DNA of 64,000 nt from Trichobilharzia szidati. Its lineage: Eukaryota > Platyhelminthes > Trematoda > Strigeidida > Schistosomatidae. Positions 54,868 to 64,000 of the stretch are shown in pieces; position 1 is the first letter of the stretch; every line of letters starts with the position of its first letter. The stretch is from positions 139,286,920 to 139,350,919 of the forward strand of contig OX235279.1 of the NCBI GenBank assembly GCA_944472155.2. Reading direction: 5' to 3'. Made by a program: the position numbers and the translations under genes. The notes beneath the pieces are model-generated. The model was not told the DNA's origin. It saw only the letters and a list, made by a program, of their open reading frames with translations, and did no database searches.

Positions 54868-55941
54868 GCTATGGGTTCCCCATTAGGTCCAGTTCCAGAT
54901 GATTTTTTTCCTCGCTAAGTGAGAGAATGGACCACTGAAAGGAGTAAATAATGAGTTGGAATTCTGCTGTCGACATATGGATGATACATTTCTGATTGTG
55001 AAAAACGAGAGTGAAGCAATGAACATCCTTGACAAGTTTAATGATGCCCATTCAGTAATAAACGTTACCGTAGAGAAAGAGAGTACTGACAGTATCTCAT
55101 TCCTAGACGTCTTCCTGGCAAGGAAAGTAGATGGCACACTAAGAAGGAGTGTGTATAGGAAACCTACGACAACAAGTCAGTACACTCATTTTTTGAGTTT
55201 TGCACCCTTGAAATATAAACGTAACCTGGTAAAGTGTCTGGTTCATAGGGCTAGGTTAATCTGTTCAGACGACTGCCTCAATGAGGAGCTTAAGTTTATC
55301 ACAGAATTACTTAGAAAATATGGTTATCCAGATAAGTTCATCGAGAAAAAAGTAGGAGTGTCAGTATGGCAACAGCCTCAAAAATCCACTGTTCATAACA
55401 CTACAGTTCCTCAGTGAGAACATCAGCGAAATAATATCACACTGCGTGAAGAATGCAGTTAAAAGAGCTTATTATGCAGCAGAAGTACGTTGTCTCTTCA
55501 CTACCACCCCTATTCTATGTTCGAGAAATAAGGATAAACTATCTAAATTTGCCTCCTCAATGTGTATCTACCAGTTTGACTGCAGCTGCGGAGCCAGCTA
55601 CATCGGGCGTACATATAAGCAGGTTCAGCATCGTATTTCCAAACATCATCCAGCATGGTTAAGCAAGGGATAAACAAGATCTATTCGTAGCTCTATTTTA
55701 GCACACCTTGTAGGTAGTGAGCACAAAATTGATGTCAGCAAAATACTCAAAATTATTTATGGCATTCCTACTCATCTTAATTTTGCTTTACGAGTTCGTC
55801 TTCTACATACAGCTGAAACAATAGGAATCCATCTGAAGAGGCCAAACCTGTGTGTTAAGAAGAAATTTGTACAGCCACATTCCTTACCTTGCTCATCGTT
55901 ACATGAATGTATAAACCGGACTACTTCTCTCCACTCACTCT
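54868..55941 (+). pseudogene. PLE-1 RT C-terminal part and GIY-YIG endonuclease
   Basis: After the LINE the RT continues with GVAMGSPLGPV. Frame damage follows near 54890, then FCCRHMDDTFLIVKNESEA: the usual YxDD box reads HMDD. Then come DSISFLDVFLARK and CSDDCLNEELKFITELLRKYG. A frame break near 55415 precedes KRAYYAAEV and CIYQFDCSCGASYIGRTYKQ, the GIY-YIG nuclease start (near 55566-55625). TAA at 55671-55673 interrupts the same frame, which continues through HLVGSEHKIDVSKILKI and LKRPNLCVKKKF to a stop near 55941. Confidence 0.8.
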
Positions 55942-56079
55942 AAATCTTTGAAAATAATAATTGTTCAAATTATTATTCTATTATTGTGACTACTTCATCT
56001 TCAGTTACAAGCTATGATTGTTCAAATCGTTTTATTTTCCTCAACAATCTGTTACGTGATCAACCTGTGCACACGCTGT

Positions 56080-56260
56080 GTCGGTGGCACAGTGGTTAGG
56101 ACTCTCGCCGACCATGCACATGGTCCGGGGTTCGATCCCCTGCCGGCGCACACCCGATATCTATGGTCGGCCTGAATTTGGGCTACCGATATCCATGCTG
56201 AAAATTCCATACTTGTACTGAAAATACGGTGTGGAATCAAGCTGTAAATAAAAAAAAAAT
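56080..56260 (+). mobile_element. tRNA-derived SINE, full-length copy
   Basis: The head folds like a tRNA: GTCGGTG at 56080 can pair with TGCCGGC near 56142-56148. A box TGGCACAGTGG fits TRGYNNANNNG, and B box GGTTCGATCCC fits GGTTCGANNCC. A gaccatgcacatggtc hairpin lies between them. A unique tail (ctaccgatatccatgctgaa ...) and poly(A) follow. Partial copies lie at 37848, 60036 and 62249. Confidence 0.8.
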
Positions 56261-57324
56261 TACTTACTCTTCATCTTTCCAAAATTATGCATTATGCAAT
56301 CCACGTGTTGCACCCATTTCTACATTTTAATTGTTTGCATTAATTTTCTTCGTTAATTATCACCCCATTGACACGTTGACACTGACTAATTATTGTTAAC
56401 AAACATATCGCCACTCGATTGGTAAATTGTTGTTTATTGTAATAAAAATGATATATATATATATATATGTATTAGAGTAGAGTCAGAGATGAGGATCTAA
56501 TTGACAAGTAAATATTTCTTCGCTCAATCCTTTTGCCTTCTAAATGTTTCAACAGGGATTTTTTCTATATTAGGATGAAGTTCTTGGAGGACTCAAGCTT
56601 AAAAATCTGTTGATTCCAGTAGAATATACCAGTTGTTTTGCTCTGTTACAGTGAGCGTTTAGATATTCTGAGGGGAACCGAACTGTTCAAATATTCAACG
56701 GATTATTCACAACAATAGAATACATTTCAGAGTCTTCGAGACTATGATCACGTTTCACATGAATACAGGTTAGTAAATTTTCGTGCTCACAGTATTGATA
56801 GTCTTCTTAACTAAAGATTTTCAAAATTCATTTCCTAACACAGTGTGCATGCAGACAGCAAACTCATTCAAGTGTTAACATACAACACGATTTGTTAATA
56901 CTATTTCAAATGTTGTAAATAAAGCTAATAAACTATAGCTATAACAATCAGAGGTATTCAACTGAGGATTTCAGGATGCTTCACACACATACAACTCACC
57001 GACTCATCACTTTCCCTTTACTGTTCAAGATTATGATGCATCGTTTCAAACGTTTAGGTGTTATCCGAGAAGTTGTTAATTTATTGCAGCCACTCTTGTC
57101 TCAAACGCTCCTAGTTCTTCCATCAAAACTGAACCTCAAGAAGTGGCATTTTGATGTTTCATTCGCCAAATTCTGTATGTTCGTTCAGTTAACATAAACG
57201 AGGAAAGCTCCCACTACTTTTCCTTAATTTTACCTAAGTAGACACTGACTTATAAATCATGATGTTTCATTTTATTTCAGTACAACGTCAATCTACAGAA
57301 ACCTTTACATATTGTTCAGATTTG
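56261..57324. other. About 1 kb without a recognisable gene
   Basis: AT-rich. A (TA)n run lies at about 56451-56468. No coding frame is supported. Confidence 0.45.
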
Positions 57325-57915
57325 TTTGTTCATTGCCTTTGTTGACTTCACAAGTTTTCAATATTTCCTCAAATAGTTTGTGATTTGGCACTGATATAAA
57401 GCTGTGCATTGAAGTTTCGGAGGTGATAGGAATGAATCTAGCCAATGAAAACTTATCCAGTTATCCGTTTACTTTTCAGTTCTTACTTCGAATTCCCGGT
57501 TGACCAGTTTCATAATGCCGAAATGCTCAATCTCTGTTGGTATTTCGGCACCTAGTACGGACGCTTCAATGATCACTTGAGCTTAAAATGATATTCATTG
57601 GATGATGATGGCTAGCGATACAGTCCAGTATTCACCAGTCCAGCTGGGAGCAGTGGCCTGGTAGATGACGCTTTGACTCGTGGAACGCCTGTTACTAAAC
57701 TTTCGAGACAATATGATGCAAGGAATAGTCACATCGGAATCACAACTACACAAAGACACAGAAATCACACGAACAGCTGAATACCTACCTATTCCCTAAA
57801 TTCATCAGTCAGCACGAATTCACACAGTAACACTGAACAGTCTGTCTCGCTGCATGTACAAGTAATGAATCAAGATACTGGAGAATCAATACAGTCAACA
57901 CATAGTTATTTCAAG
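57325..57915. repeat. Partial duplicate of 59755-60590, cut by PLE-2
   Basis: The sequence from ttcattgcctttgttgactt to cacatagttatttca recurs at 59770-60583. The later copy carries an extra stretch of about 225 bp (near 59890-60115) that includes a SINE head. The secreted-protein gene is missing here because PLE-2 begins at the junction. Confidence 0.8.
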
Positions 57916-57939
57916 GAAATCAAATATTTCAGTGTATGT

Positions 57940-59152
57940 GATAAACATTCTGTCTCTTTCGGTGTTACCTCCCTCTTCACAAATGTGCTAGTCATTGAGA
58001 CTATCGACTTCATATGTAAAGAAGCTGAAGACATTCCCATTCCAACGTCTGGATAGAGGAAATTGCTACTTTTATGTACTAAAAATGTCTAATTCCAATT
58101 CGACGGGCGTTTATTCCTGTCAAGTTGATGGTGTCGCAATGGGAAGCCCCTTGGGACCACTTTTCGCTGACTTATTCTTCTCACGCCTAGGAACCGGTAC
58201 CTTGCAGCAACATATACAAGAAACGGATCTATACCTAAGATATGTTGACGATATTTTTATTGCCTGTGGAAGCAGATCAAGAGCTGAAGACATGCTGATA
58301 AAATTCAACTCATGCCATCCAAATCTCAATTTCACAGTAGAACACGAGGAAAACGATACTATTAAATTCCTAGACGTTTTTCTGGCGAAAATGAATGATG
58401 GCACAATCGAAAGATCTATATTTAGAAAGTCTTCATGGACAGGACAGTACATGCATTTCAAGAGTTTTGTTTCAACCCAGTATAAAAAGGACTTAGTCAG
58501 AACACTGTTCAATAGAGCACGAAAAATTTGTTCTGACAGTACTGTTGAGCATGAAATAGAATCCTTGAAGGATATTTTATCTAAGAATGGATATCCTGAG
58601 AAGTTCATTAATAAATACTCTAAAGAAAACAGCTCCTGCAAAACAATCCAAACAGTTCCGAAGAAACCTATCTACATCAATTTGTCGTTCAAGGGAGATG
58701 ATGTACAGGAAGTAGTCAAACGAAGACTCGACCAAGCCATCAAGAGAGCTTATTATGCTGCAAAACTTGTTTTTCTTAACACCACCAAGCGAGTGCTTCA
58801 ACAATCTGGGAAAGACCAGTCGCCAATCCTCGACACTTCAAACTGCGTATATCAATTTGAGTATGTTTGTGGAGGCAAATACATAGGTCATACGGAAAGG
58901 CGATTTTCTACTCGCATGATGGAGCATTTGCCAAAATGGTTGAAAACAGCTGAGTGCAAAGTGCCAAAATCCTCAATAACAAAGCATCCTGTGGATTACG
59001 GACATGATATCGACGCGGTCAAGTCATTCACTATTGTCAGCACACAAAGAAACAAGAAGATGCTTGCAATTGCAGAGGCTTGTGCAATTCGAGTTTACAA
59101 ACCAGGTCTATGTGTACAAAAGGAGATGGTCGTGACTCTGAATCTACCATAG
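57940..59152 (+). pseudogene. PLE-2 reverse transcriptase and GIY-YIG endonuclease
   Basis: The RT starts at VTSLFTNVLVIETIDF (motif A; its usual Asp reads Gly). Two stops (58054-58056 and near 58090) and a frame change near 58120 follow. The frame is then open to TAG at 59152: QVDGVAMGSPLGPLFADLFF, LRYVDDIFIACGS (active-site YVDD, near 58240), FTVEHEENDTIKFLDVFLAK, KRAYYAAKLVF, the GIY-YIG nuclease CVYQFEYVCGGKYIGHTERR (near 58846), and a tail with KHPVDYGHDID and RVYKPGLCVQ. The C-terminal 340 codons look intact. Confidence 0.85.
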
Positions 59153-59565
59153 TAATACGTTTATTTATAATTCTACCTTTTATTATTATTTTTATTATTA
59201 TTATTCTCATTATTATTATTCTTGATTCATTTAAAAGTATTCCTTATCAGTAGCATTATCTTAACTCACTTCAACACTATTATTATTATTGTTATTATAA
59301 CTATTACTATTGACATCCCTCTGGTTGCAATTCTTGTTAAATTCTCTAATGTCTAATTGCATATCTAAGTGATGAAATTGAAGCGTAATGCAAGTTATCT
59401 AAATTTTGATCTCCCATACTCTCTCTCCCCTTATCTAATTGAACATGACCTGGAAAACATTCGCACCTGTTTTCCTGCATGACTAATTCAATGTAGTTTG
59501 TTCACTTATCAGTCCTAATTCTCCCAATGTAATTTCAAAAGTATGTATATCCGTGTATGTAGAAT

Positions 59566-59609
59566 ATTCAGCTGACGAGGTCTGCCGAAATTTGACAAAT
59601 AAATTGAAT
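59566..59609 (+). ncRNA. Candidate hammerhead ribozyme in PLE-2 3' region
   Basis: The core boxes are in order: CTGACGA (59572-59578), a short stem II GG-TCTG-CC (59579-59586), GAAA (59587-59590), stem III ATTT-GAC-AAAT (59590-59600) and A at 59601 as candidate cleavage base. Flanking ATTCA (59566-59570) and TGAAT (59605-59609) can pair as stem I with a small internal mismatch. Hammerheads are known from Penelope-like elements. Activity is not shown, and stem II is short. Confidence 0.5.
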
Positions 59610-60035
59610 CCTGCGTTATTAAACTTCATTGAATGTTTTAAAATCGTATCGGGAAATAAATGTTTCCATATCTATTTCAGTCAAAAAAAGAAATGAGGCA
59701 AGTGGGAGTAAGATGATATTAAAAGGATCGAGGACCAATACGAGTTTACATACTTTGAAATTTGTTTGTCCATTGCCTTTGTTGATTTCACAAGTTTTCA
59801 ATATTTCCTCAAATAGTTTGTGATTTGGCACTGATATAAAGCTGTTAATTGAAGTTTCGCACGTGATAGTAAAGAATCTAGCATTTTCCTTCACGTTCCA
59901 CAGTGGAACATAGGGCTTCAAACTAGTGGCTTGAAGTTCCTGTAGCAGCGTTTATTTTACAGGATGTGGTTGCTAGCTTCATACCCATTCTTTTAACTTC
60001 ACCAGCATTATTTCTGGCTTAGCGAGGTAAAGGAG

Positions 60036-60106
60036 TGCGTCGGCCGAGGAAGGAACCCCGGACCATGTGCATGGTCGGCGATCGTCATAACCGCTATGCC
60101 ACCGAC
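60036..60106 (-). mobile_element. tRNA-derived SINE head, minus strand
   Basis: Reversed it reads gtgtcggtggcatagcggtt ... gaccatgcacatggtccggg, matching the head of the SINE at 56080. The B box is damaged (ggttccttcct) and no tail is found. Confidence 0.7.
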
Positions 60107-60757
60107 ACACTGGCCATAAAAACTTAACTAGTTATCCGTTTACTTTTCAGTTCTTACTTCGAATTCCCCGCTGACCAGTTTCATAATGCCCAAATGCTCA
60201 ATCTCTGTTGGTATTTCGGCACCTAGTACGGACGCTTCAATGATCACTTGAGCTTAAAATGATATTCATTGGATGATGATGGCTAGCGATACAGTCCAGT
60301 ATTCACCAGTCCAGCTGGGAGCAGTGGCCTGGTAGATGACGCTTTGACTCGTGGAACGCCTGTTACTAAACTTTCGAGACAATATGATGCAAGGAATAGT
60401 CACATCGGAATCACAACTACACAAAGACACAGAAATCACACGAACAGCTGAATACCTACCTATTCCCTAAATTCATCAGTCAGCACGAATTCACACAGTA
60501 ACACTGAACAGTCTGTCTCGCTGCATGTACAAGTAATGAATCAAGACACTGGAGAATCAATACAATCAACACATATTTATTTCAGTCAAAACACGTACAA
60601 TAACACGTACAATGGATGTTCTGCACTCATTGAAGTCAGCAGACTGTGAACTCCGTTGAAAAACACCATCGAAATTATTGGCTGACTAAGCTAGCTAGCT
60701 AGCTGGCTAGCTACAAACATTCATCTCCATCCACTCCTCGTCTGAATCGATTCAGAT

Positions 60758-61006
60758 TCAAGCCTTCTTCGCAGCTTCTGATACTTGAGAAGCATTCACC
60801 GACTCTGTGTTCAACGTGACTACAGTTGGTTCGGATGAAGATGTGAAGGTGTACTGACTTTCCGTCGAGGTCTCATTGGTGTTGACAGACGGAGCCTGTG
60901 TTGTATTCGAGGATGAAGGTGTTGTCGTCATCGTGTGAGCACCTGACAGTAAATGATGTGTCACACACAGCAACACAACCACCTTGAACAACATGGATGT
61001 GATCAT
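60758..61006 (-). CDS. Small secreted Ser/Thr-rich protein, copy 2
   Basis: It encodes the same 82 residues as 50206-50454: signal peptide of about 25, Thr/Ser/Asn-rich chain with N-glycosylation sites, AAKKA end. DNA differences are few and silent (for example gatact versus gacact near 60780). The TATA box is kept at 61055-61046. Two copies with unchanged protein fit either a very recent duplication or retained function. Confidence 0.65.
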   Translation of the reverse strand: MITSMLFKVVVLLCVTHHLLSGAHTMTTTPSSSNTTQAPSVNTNETSTESQYTFTSSSEPTVVTLNTESVNASQVSEAAKKA

Positions 61007-61045
61007 TTGTATGAGTGTGATTGGCGTCCTTTTGCGTTACTCGTC

Positions 61046-61055
61046 TATATATATA
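61046..61055 (-). promoter_or_regulatory. TATA box of secreted-protein gene copy 2
   Basis: tatatatata, 40-49 bp upstream of the ATG at 61006, same position as in copy 1. Confidence 0.5.
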
Positions 61056-61290
61056 CTTGTGTGTGTGAAGTATAATCCGTGACATGATAGAGATTAGGTG
61101 TGCTATGGAATGATGAGGATTGAGGTCATTGTGAAGTAGGTCAATGAGAGTTGATCACTACTGGTACGAATGATAGTTGTAAAGGTGATATGTGGTTGTG
61201 TTTAAGAGGTGTAGATGTGATATAGTTGGATAATGATATCGAATTCGAGTGGAGTGTATTGTGGCGTGTTCTGAGGATCGATAGTTGTAG

Positions 61291-61445
61291 TCAATCGAAA
61301 GTGACAGTGAATACTCTGCCACTGGTAATTTCTCTCGTTATGATATGCAATCTGCGAGGGATCACGCGCCAAGTCTCTGACCCATATAGAGGAAGTGACT
61401 TAGCATATGTGTTGGAAATTCGAATTTCGTTATTATGCTGAGGAA
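61291..61445 (-). pseudogene. LINE RT C-terminal fragment
   Basis: It encodes IRISNTYAKSLPLYGSETWR, which resembles the post-RT block (NTNVK..LLYGSETWR) of RTE-like LINEs. Only about 50 residues are recognisable. The 157-codon frame containing it is otherwise unexplained. Confidence 0.55.
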
Positions 61446-62248
61446 TATGCGGAGGATTTGCAAACCGATATCGGAATGACGAAGGTCTGTTTCGCCATTC
61501 CGAATGTGGTCGTGACGTCCTCATGTGTTTCGTGGACCGGCAGTTGATACTATGCTGCCTGGTTAACTGGGAGATGTGACCTCCTTCATATTTCTCCCAT
61601 TGATGGTGAATGGTGCTGGTTGTTGTTGCTGTTGGTTGGTTGGTTGGTCGGCTATCTTCATCAACACTCGCTTCTCTGTGCTCGCTTGAAGTTCTATCTT
61701 CACCGCCTGTCCCTTCTGCCAACTTGTTGGTTTTCGTCTGTATATTTTCGAGTTTGTGTGGCATCAGACAAAAGTCACCTATGGAGTCTCCAGTTGTTCT
61801 AGAGTCTTCTTATCGGTGTTCGAGCGTATTCCTGTCTTCTCACTGCCAACACACACTATGACGCATAATCCAGTCAACGACAATTACGAGTGTCATCGTG
61901 GGTGATAATAGCCAGGCAGCCAGCCAGCCAGCTTGTCTTACTTCTGCATTCACTTCAAACACCTCACCGAGTTTTCCGTTGGTGGATCTGCTGACACGTG
62001 ACAGGCATTGTCATATAGCCATCGGTTGGATGAGGTTGGTGAGGATTTGGAAACTGTACGCGATGGTGTTGCAGTAGTTTCCAAATGACTTCTCAGTCAA
62101 CGCTGTCTGTTGAAGGCCCTTTGTTCGAAGTCGATGAAGTTGAGGTGGAGAGAGATTTGACTGGCACTCTATGCTTTGTTCAGTGATGATGATGCGCAGA
62201 CTTGCAATTTGACCAGCACATGATGATTTGGCTTTCGTGAATCCAGCT

Positions 62249-62450
62249 TGCCTGTGGCCCAGTGGTTAGGACGCTCGCCGACCATGCACATGGTCCGGGG
62301 TTCGATCCTCTGCCGACCCACACCTGATATCAATGGTCGGTCTGTGAAATTTGGGCTTTCGATATCACATGCTGAAAATTCCATACTTGTACCAAAACTG
62401 CCGTGTGGTTTCAAACTATAATAAAATAAAAAAATTAAAAAAGAATAAAA
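62249..62450 (+). mobile_element. tRNA-derived SINE, second long copy
   Basis: The head (tgtggcccagtggttaggac, A-box region) and B box GGTTCGATCCT match the copy at 56080, as does the tail (gatatcacatgctgaaaatt ... ccatacttgtac), which ends in an A-rich stretch near 62425-62450. It differs at enough positions to be an independent, older insertion. Confidence 0.78.
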
Positions 62451-62874
62451 TTGTTCTGGTGGAGCTGGAGGAGTTCTGCATCCCATGCGTCTTTTATTCT
62501 CTCCAGGCTGACGGTGCTTATTATCTCACATGGCGTTTAGTGTTTCATCCAATCAGTATACACCCTCCTTCACTGAAAACCATATGCAATAATATCGTGA
62601 TCATATCCGCTGCAGTCTCTTGTTGTCTGTTCAGTGCTTCGGGTTGGAGGAATTCTGTCTAGTCCTGCTGTCTTCCATATGAAGTAGGGAAATGTCTCCA
62701 ACTGGGAAACCCTAACATGATTGAAGTGAAAACTTTAGAAGCAAACAATGAAACGCTTTGTGAAATAAAGCAGGAAAAGCATGAGAAGCAAGAAACTAGA
62801 ACAAACACAAGCACTAGTGGACAAAATTCCAGTAAGTGACATGAATGCTGAACCATGTGTTGAAAGCCTATGAA

Positions 62875-63960
62875 CGAGATTAATGACGACGGAGAATTCT
62901 TCGCAGACATCTGTGCTTTCAATGATTCGATGATTCGAGCAGGTGTGTACAAACACAAGGATATACACAAAGCCAGAGACACTGATTCCACTCGATGCAC
63001 ACACAGAAAACCAGACAGTCTTCATCTGAGTGTTGCTGAATGAATACAGTTTAGACTCAGTGTGTTGGAGAGTGAGTGGATCAGGGGAGCAGATGTGGGT
63101 TCACACCATTGTCTGGTGCAAACAACGCTCAGTGTTTATCTGAAAGTCTTCAAAGACGTTGGGGGGAGATACATCACAATTCAAGTTCGACATCCAGAAA
63201 CCGAGGGTCACACAAAAGAAGTCAGCTTTGCTGCAGCCATCACAGCTACACTGGTCATCAGCGTAGCACCACCAAGACACTGGAACTCTTTGAGAGCGGG
63301 GCAGAAGGAAACCTGTATAGCCATCTTCGGAAGGAGGTGGAAGCGAGACATATAACAGTTCTCTACGGACTCGAGGAAGCTAATAGGAGAGAGGAGATAA
63401 GGATGCTGAGTGATGGTGGCAATGAAACAGTGCAAAGATGGACAACGGAAGGAAACCCTGAGTTCAATCTACAACACACTGAATGAAGAAGTGAAGAAGA
63501 GTGCTGGGAAAGGCAGGAGACAATTCACGACACACTGGCAACTGAAGCAAAGTCGACTGTAAGTGAGAGGGACCTCGTAACACTTTGCCAGATAACCAGG
63601 TGGCTAACTCGGGTGGCATCAACACTGACGAGACCAGTAGGAAGTAGTGAAAGAGACTCAATTACCAACGAGGTTAAATAAAAGACGCTTGAATGCATCA
63701 CTACCGACACGTTGCCCAGAAATACCACCAGCTGACAAAGATATACCAGAGGAACAATGGCTACACTTGGAAACTGACAACTGGGCGTGGACCAAACCTA
63801 TGAAATATCTGCCATCGAATAATGATTTCGTTCACCCCGGGCAAAACATTGAGCCGCATCATCCTGCAAGCCTGAAAGACGCCTTCCACGAGAGACTGTG
63901 CTCGAAACAGGCTGGATTCAAGGAAAACATCATGCGCACATCAAAACGTAACACTACACA
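62875..63960 (+). pseudogene. Decayed RTE-like LINE (endonuclease region)
   Basis: It encodes NDDGEFFADICAFNDSMI and VYKHKDIHKA near 62880-62980, then, after frame changes, WIRGADVGSHHCLVQTTLSV (near 63080-63140). This is the order and spacing of the RTE endonuclease end (…NG.FAD.C…, HKDIHK, RGADVGSDH), but the catalytic SDH reads SHH. The following 800 bp hold frame-shifted remnants such as CPEIPPADKDIPEEQW near 63710. The element runs off the window. Confidence 0.5.
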
Positions 63961-64000
63961 TCATCATCATCATCATGTTAAACAGCCTAGTAGTTGTAGC

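Larger units (their letters stand above)
51030..55950 (+). mobile_element. Penelope-like element PLE-1, split by a LINE
   Basis: Its RT begins near 51165 (RLYGLPKVHKIGLPLRP), is interrupted at 51654-54844 by a LINE, resumes at 54845-54868 and ends with a GIY-YIG endonuclease and C-terminal tail near 55940. RT plus GIY-YIG is the defining layout of Penelope-like elements. Confidence 0.85.
57916..59677 (+). mobile_element. Penelope-like element PLE-2 (5' truncated)
   Basis: It starts abruptly in RT motif A and ends near 59677, where the duplicated host sequence tatttcagtcaaaa resumes. Compared with the intact duplicate at 60574-60590, a short tatttca-like target duplication is likely. Confidence 0.75.
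59755..61232. repeat. Segmental duplication, copy 2 (with extra upstream part)
   Basis: 60356-61232 matches 49805-50681, and 59770-60583 matches 57340-57913. It contains the second copy of the secreted-protein gene. Near-identity with copy 1 points to a recent duplication. Confidence 0.88.

Noticed and set aside
56080..56150. A functional tRNA gene
   Set aside because: The head continues into a SINE tail with poly(A), several partial copies exist, and the middle is a hairpin (gaccatgcacatggtc) rather than a normal anticodon arm.
61610..61861. 83-codon plus-strand frame, Val/Ser/Leu-rich
   Set aside because: Low-complexity translation of a tggttggttggt run; chance ORF.

Overview
The window reads as nuclear DNA of a schistosome (blood fluke, Trematoda). 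This is an inference from content: BEL/Pao and Ty3/gypsy LTR elements, RTE (SR2-like) and CR1/Jockey-like LINEs and Penelope-like elements are packed and nested together, with AT-rich non-coding DNA, a very short (41 nt) candidate intron and very few host genes. I cannot fix the species from sequence alone. Almost every long reading frame belongs to a mobile element, and most are broken.

Layout. 1-3449: a CR1/Jockey-type LINE carrying a SINE-like insertion with a 13-bp target duplication. 4510-5457: integrase end of a BEL/Pao element. 5445-22761: the most striking structure, three tandem units (5751, 5783 and 5783 bp). Each unit is one BEL LTR, about 590 bp of other DNA, then a near-perfect palindrome with arms of about 2.03-2.06 kb and a 17-nt loop. 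Each arm carries an open Lunapark (LNPK) frame, so the array has six LNPK copies alternating + and -. None has an in-frame ATG before codon 184, and BEL-derived antisense sequence replaces the 5' end. 22762-23570: end of a second BEL subfamily. 23735-26245: LINE relics and empty DNA. 26474-27478: a U2AF2 (U2AF65) retrocopy with an in-frame stop.

27697-29595: BEL gag/protease, cut by a complete but frameshifted Ty3/gypsy element (29596-35358, minus strand) whose 5' LTR contains a 224-bp foldback insertion with a 13-bp target duplication. 35359-39330: a CR1-like LINE whose RT is interrupted by a SINE tail. 40213-42840: LINE relics. 42985-46690: a nearly intact RTE element on the minus strand. 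47381-47930: a SWIM zinc-finger (MULE-like) fragment. 48086-48334: a decayed histone H4.

49805-61232: a segmental duplication bearing a small secreted Ser/Thr-rich protein gene (82 aa, two near-identical copies, TATA box). It is broken up by two Penelope-like elements (one split by a LINE with a 23-bp target duplication, the other followed by a hammerhead-ribozyme-like motif) and by tRNA-derived SINEs. 61291-63960: LINE and SINE debris.

The genes do not form a pathway. The biological story is genome remodelling: capture of LNPK sequence in a BEL context, formation of an inverted repeat, tandem amplification sharing the LTR, and a possible source of long LNPK hairpin RNA.
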